Below are positions 63,035-64,000 of a stretch of 64,000 nt of DNA, piece after piece. Made by a program: the position numbers and the translations under genes. The notes under the pieces are model-generated. The model made no database searches and was not told the origin of the DNA. It saw nothing but the letters and a program-made list of their open reading frames with translations. The stretch is taken from NCBI GenBank assembly GCA_013815325.1, contig JACDGM010000001.1:33500-97499 (forward strand), in the 5' to 3' direction. How positions within the stretch are numbered: the stretch's first letter is position 1; each line of letters starts with the position of its first letter. Origin of the DNA: Chthoniobacterales bacterium. Its GTDB lineage: Bacteria > Verrucomicrobiota > Verrucomicrobiia > Chthoniobacterales > UBA10450.

Positions 63035-64000
63035 GTGAGAAATGTCGGACGCGTTCTGCTTTGGCTTCTCGGCGGCGTACTCGTGATCGCGTGCATCGTT
63101 TTGCTGGGCGTGAACCTCTACGTTCAATCGCAAGGCACGCACCATCGCATTCAGCAAGAACTCAGCCAACGTCTCGGCACGCCGCTGCGCCTGCGCCGGA
63201 TTAGCGTCACTCCTTGGAGCGGATTGAAGCTCAATGGTATTACCATTCCGCAGGAACCAGGCGGGGTTAGCGGCGATTTTCTGCGGGCGCAGACTTTTCA
63301 GTTGCGGGTGCAATTCTGGTCGCTTTTCAGCGATCGGCTCGTGATTCGGCAGGTCTCGTTGATCAAACCGGAGGTGGTTTGGGCGCAAAATTCGGCCGGT
63401 AAATGGCGGCTGCCGGCTTTACCGCCGGAGAAGGCCGTGACTCCCTCGCCTCCTGCGAAGGCAGCCGTGGCCACTCCCGCGACATTGCTCGCGCCCGTGC
63501 CTTCCGCATCGCCCGTGGCCACGGCTCCCGCCCTCTCGCCTAACGACAATAGGACTGCCTTCGCTGAGCAGGCTCAGTCGTTCACGCCGGAGGTGCGGCG
63601 CGTGACTCTGCGCGACGGCGACTTCACTTTTCTCGATTCCGCCGGCCGGGTGGTGGCGAAATTTATGGGCCTCGATTTCACCTCCAGCTTCCGCACCGCG
63701 ACCGCGGTCAAGGGCAGCACCCGCATCGAGAAAATTTCCTTGCGCGATCGCTTCTTCATCGAGCGGCTCGACTCGCCGCTGCACTATGATCCGGAGGAAC
63801 TGAACTTCTCGAACATCTCAGCCGAAGCGGCCGGCGGACAGTTAAGCGGCCAGTTCGAGATGCAGTTGCAAACAGTGGATTCACCGTTTCATGCCAGCGT
63901 AAAATTCCGCGACCTGCAGGCCGAGAAATTGATGGCCAACGCCGGCGGCCCGCCAGGCATGATCGAAGGCCGGCTGGAGGGTTTCCTCGACGCCGCCGGC
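63035..64000 (+). CDS. AsmA-like membrane protein, cut by right edge
   Basis: Open from a GTG at 63035 (RNVGRVLLWLLGGVLVIACIVLLGVNLYVQ) to the end of the window without a stop, so at least 322 residues. An in-frame TAA lies just upstream, fixing the start region. One N-terminal membrane helix, then the typical AsmA/TamB opening: HRIQQELSQRLGTPLRLRRISVTPWSGLKLNGITIP, RAQTFQLRVQFWSLFSDRLVIRQVSLIKPEVVW and TFLDSAGRVVAKFMGLDF. An Ala/Pro/Thr-rich linker interrupts (PPAKAAVATPATLLAP). Such proteins are periplasmic beta-groove lipid carriers or envelope assembly factors. Starts 58 bases from the divergent lipid kinase gene. Confidence 0.82.
   Translation, partial: MRNVGRVLLWLLGGVLVIACIVLLGVNLYVQSQGTHHRIQQELSQRLGTPLRLRRISVTPWSGLKLNGITIPQEPGGVSGDFLRAQTFQLRVQFWSLFSDRLVIRQVSLIKPEVVWAQNSAGKWRLPALPPEKAVTPSPPAKAAVATPATLLAPVPSASPVATAPALSPNDNRTAFAEQAQSFTPEVRRVTLRDGDFTFLDSAGRVVAKFMGLDFTSSFRTATAVKGSTRIEKISLRDRFFIERLDSPLHYDPEELNFSNISAEAAGGQLSGQFEMQLQTVDSPFHASVKFRDLQAEKLMANAGGPPGMIEGRLEGFLDAAG

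Larger units (their letters stand above)
3350..63546. repeat. Dispersed 9-base word TCGTTAGGC / GCCTAACGA, 60 exact copies
   Basis: Exact copies counted by eye. TCGTTAGGC on the + strand starts at 3350, 4095, 6095, 6687, 7213, 7865, 9141, 9637, 11340, 11812, 12446, 12823, 13185, 13413, 24655, 25131, 27110, 31685, 31984, 32227, 32782, 34646, 38155, 40383, 44206, 45154, 53755, 55130, 56786, 58033, 59219, 59812, 60728, 62675. GCCTAACGA starts at 3999, 7331, 7517, 8041, 10267, 11189, 12172, 12595, 24875, 26765, 28016, 30975, 31072, 31318, 32976, 35626, 38617, 39642, 39849, 42901, 43288, 46823, 55712, 57452, 61152, 63538. One-base variants also recur, e.g. GCCTAACAA near 31272, 33418, 39828, 45328, 57846 and 58866. 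Most copies are inside conserved genes, read in every frame (Ser-Leu-Gly, Pro-Asn-Glu, Val-Arg, Leu-Thr), so selection or drive acts on the DNA. Function unknown; a DNA-uptake-like word is my leading guess. Confidence 0.93.

Noticed and set aside
3350-63546. The 9-base word as KOPS/FtsK-orienting or Chi-like sequence
   Set aside because: Such words are strongly biased to one strand along a replichore. Here the two orientations are mixed throughout (34 to 26) with no switch point, and the density is higher than known KOPS or Chi.

Overview
The window is a GC-rich bacterial chromosome segment (about 60% G+C by eye). It most likely comes from a soil-type member of the Verrucomicrobiota (Spartobacteria/Chthoniobacterales-like). 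This is inferred from the autotransporter-associated beta-strand-repeat proteins, the abundant prepilin-type leader, the sigK/rskA pair and the general gene content; no rRNA is present to confirm it. Housekeeping genes are intact and tightly packed, often with 4-base ATGA/GTGA overlaps. Several accessory stretches are full of frameshifts, stops and decayed duplicates.

Layout. 1-2.5 kb: a decayed GHKL-type ATPase gene directly behind a vapBC toxin-antitoxin pair. 2.6-6.6 kb: a SAM methyltransferase, a monothiol glutaredoxin-like protein and a class A penicillin-binding protein. 6.8-14.7 kb: a molybdenum hydroxylase operon of PaoABCD/YagTSRQ type (Tat-exported 2Fe-2S subunit, FAD/4Fe-4S subunit, two different Mo-cofactor subunits, XdhC and MocA maturation factors). 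14.9-22.5 kb: a C30-carotenoid (staphyloxanthin-like) operon with at least four frameshifts, divergent from an intact MerR/B12 photoreceptor-type regulator (CarH-like) at 22.6-23.6 kb. 23.8-28.0 kb: tRNA-Gly, a pseudopilin, a DUF2851 protein, a small secreted protein and a DUF4130-UdgX fusion. 28.0-31.5 kb: the radical-SAM partner of UdgX, a mosaic of decayed gene fragments, an alpha/beta-hydrolase pseudogene and parA. 31.6-38 kb: fumarylacetoacetase with an unknown partner, then an ArsR-methyltransferase regulator divergent from metK-ahcY. 38-47.4 kb: glycosyltransferase, yraN, rnhB, rplS, tRNA-Arg, trxA, rimO, rodZ-like, ftsK. 47.4-53.4 kb: a second decayed island (hydrolase pseudogene, beta-strand-repeat protein, 41-bp tandem repeats, a duplicated 5' end of ftsK, and a duplicated secreted-gene/copC segment). 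53.5-64 kb: copC-rskA-sigK, yebC, rho, a DUF4112 protein, glnE, rhomboid, a diacylglycerol-kinase family gene and the start of an AsmA-like gene.

The strongest unexplained signal is a dispersed 9-base word, TCGTTAGGC/GCCTAACGA. I counted 60 exact copies (34 in one orientation, 26 in the other), where base composition predicts roughly half a copy. It lies inside genes in all three codon phases and in both orientations, about once per kilobase. It is missing from exactly the stretches that look foreign or decayed (13.4-24.6 kb, 46.8-53.7 kb, 28.0-31.0 kb, 1-3.3 kb). Density, lack of strand bias and this distribution resemble the DNA-uptake sequences of Neisseriaceae and Pasteurellaceae, and I know of no such word described for this phylum. 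Other points of note are CarH-style 11-bp-spaced operator repeats, hairpin repeats with compensatory changes, and a recurring pattern of local duplication followed by decay of one copy.
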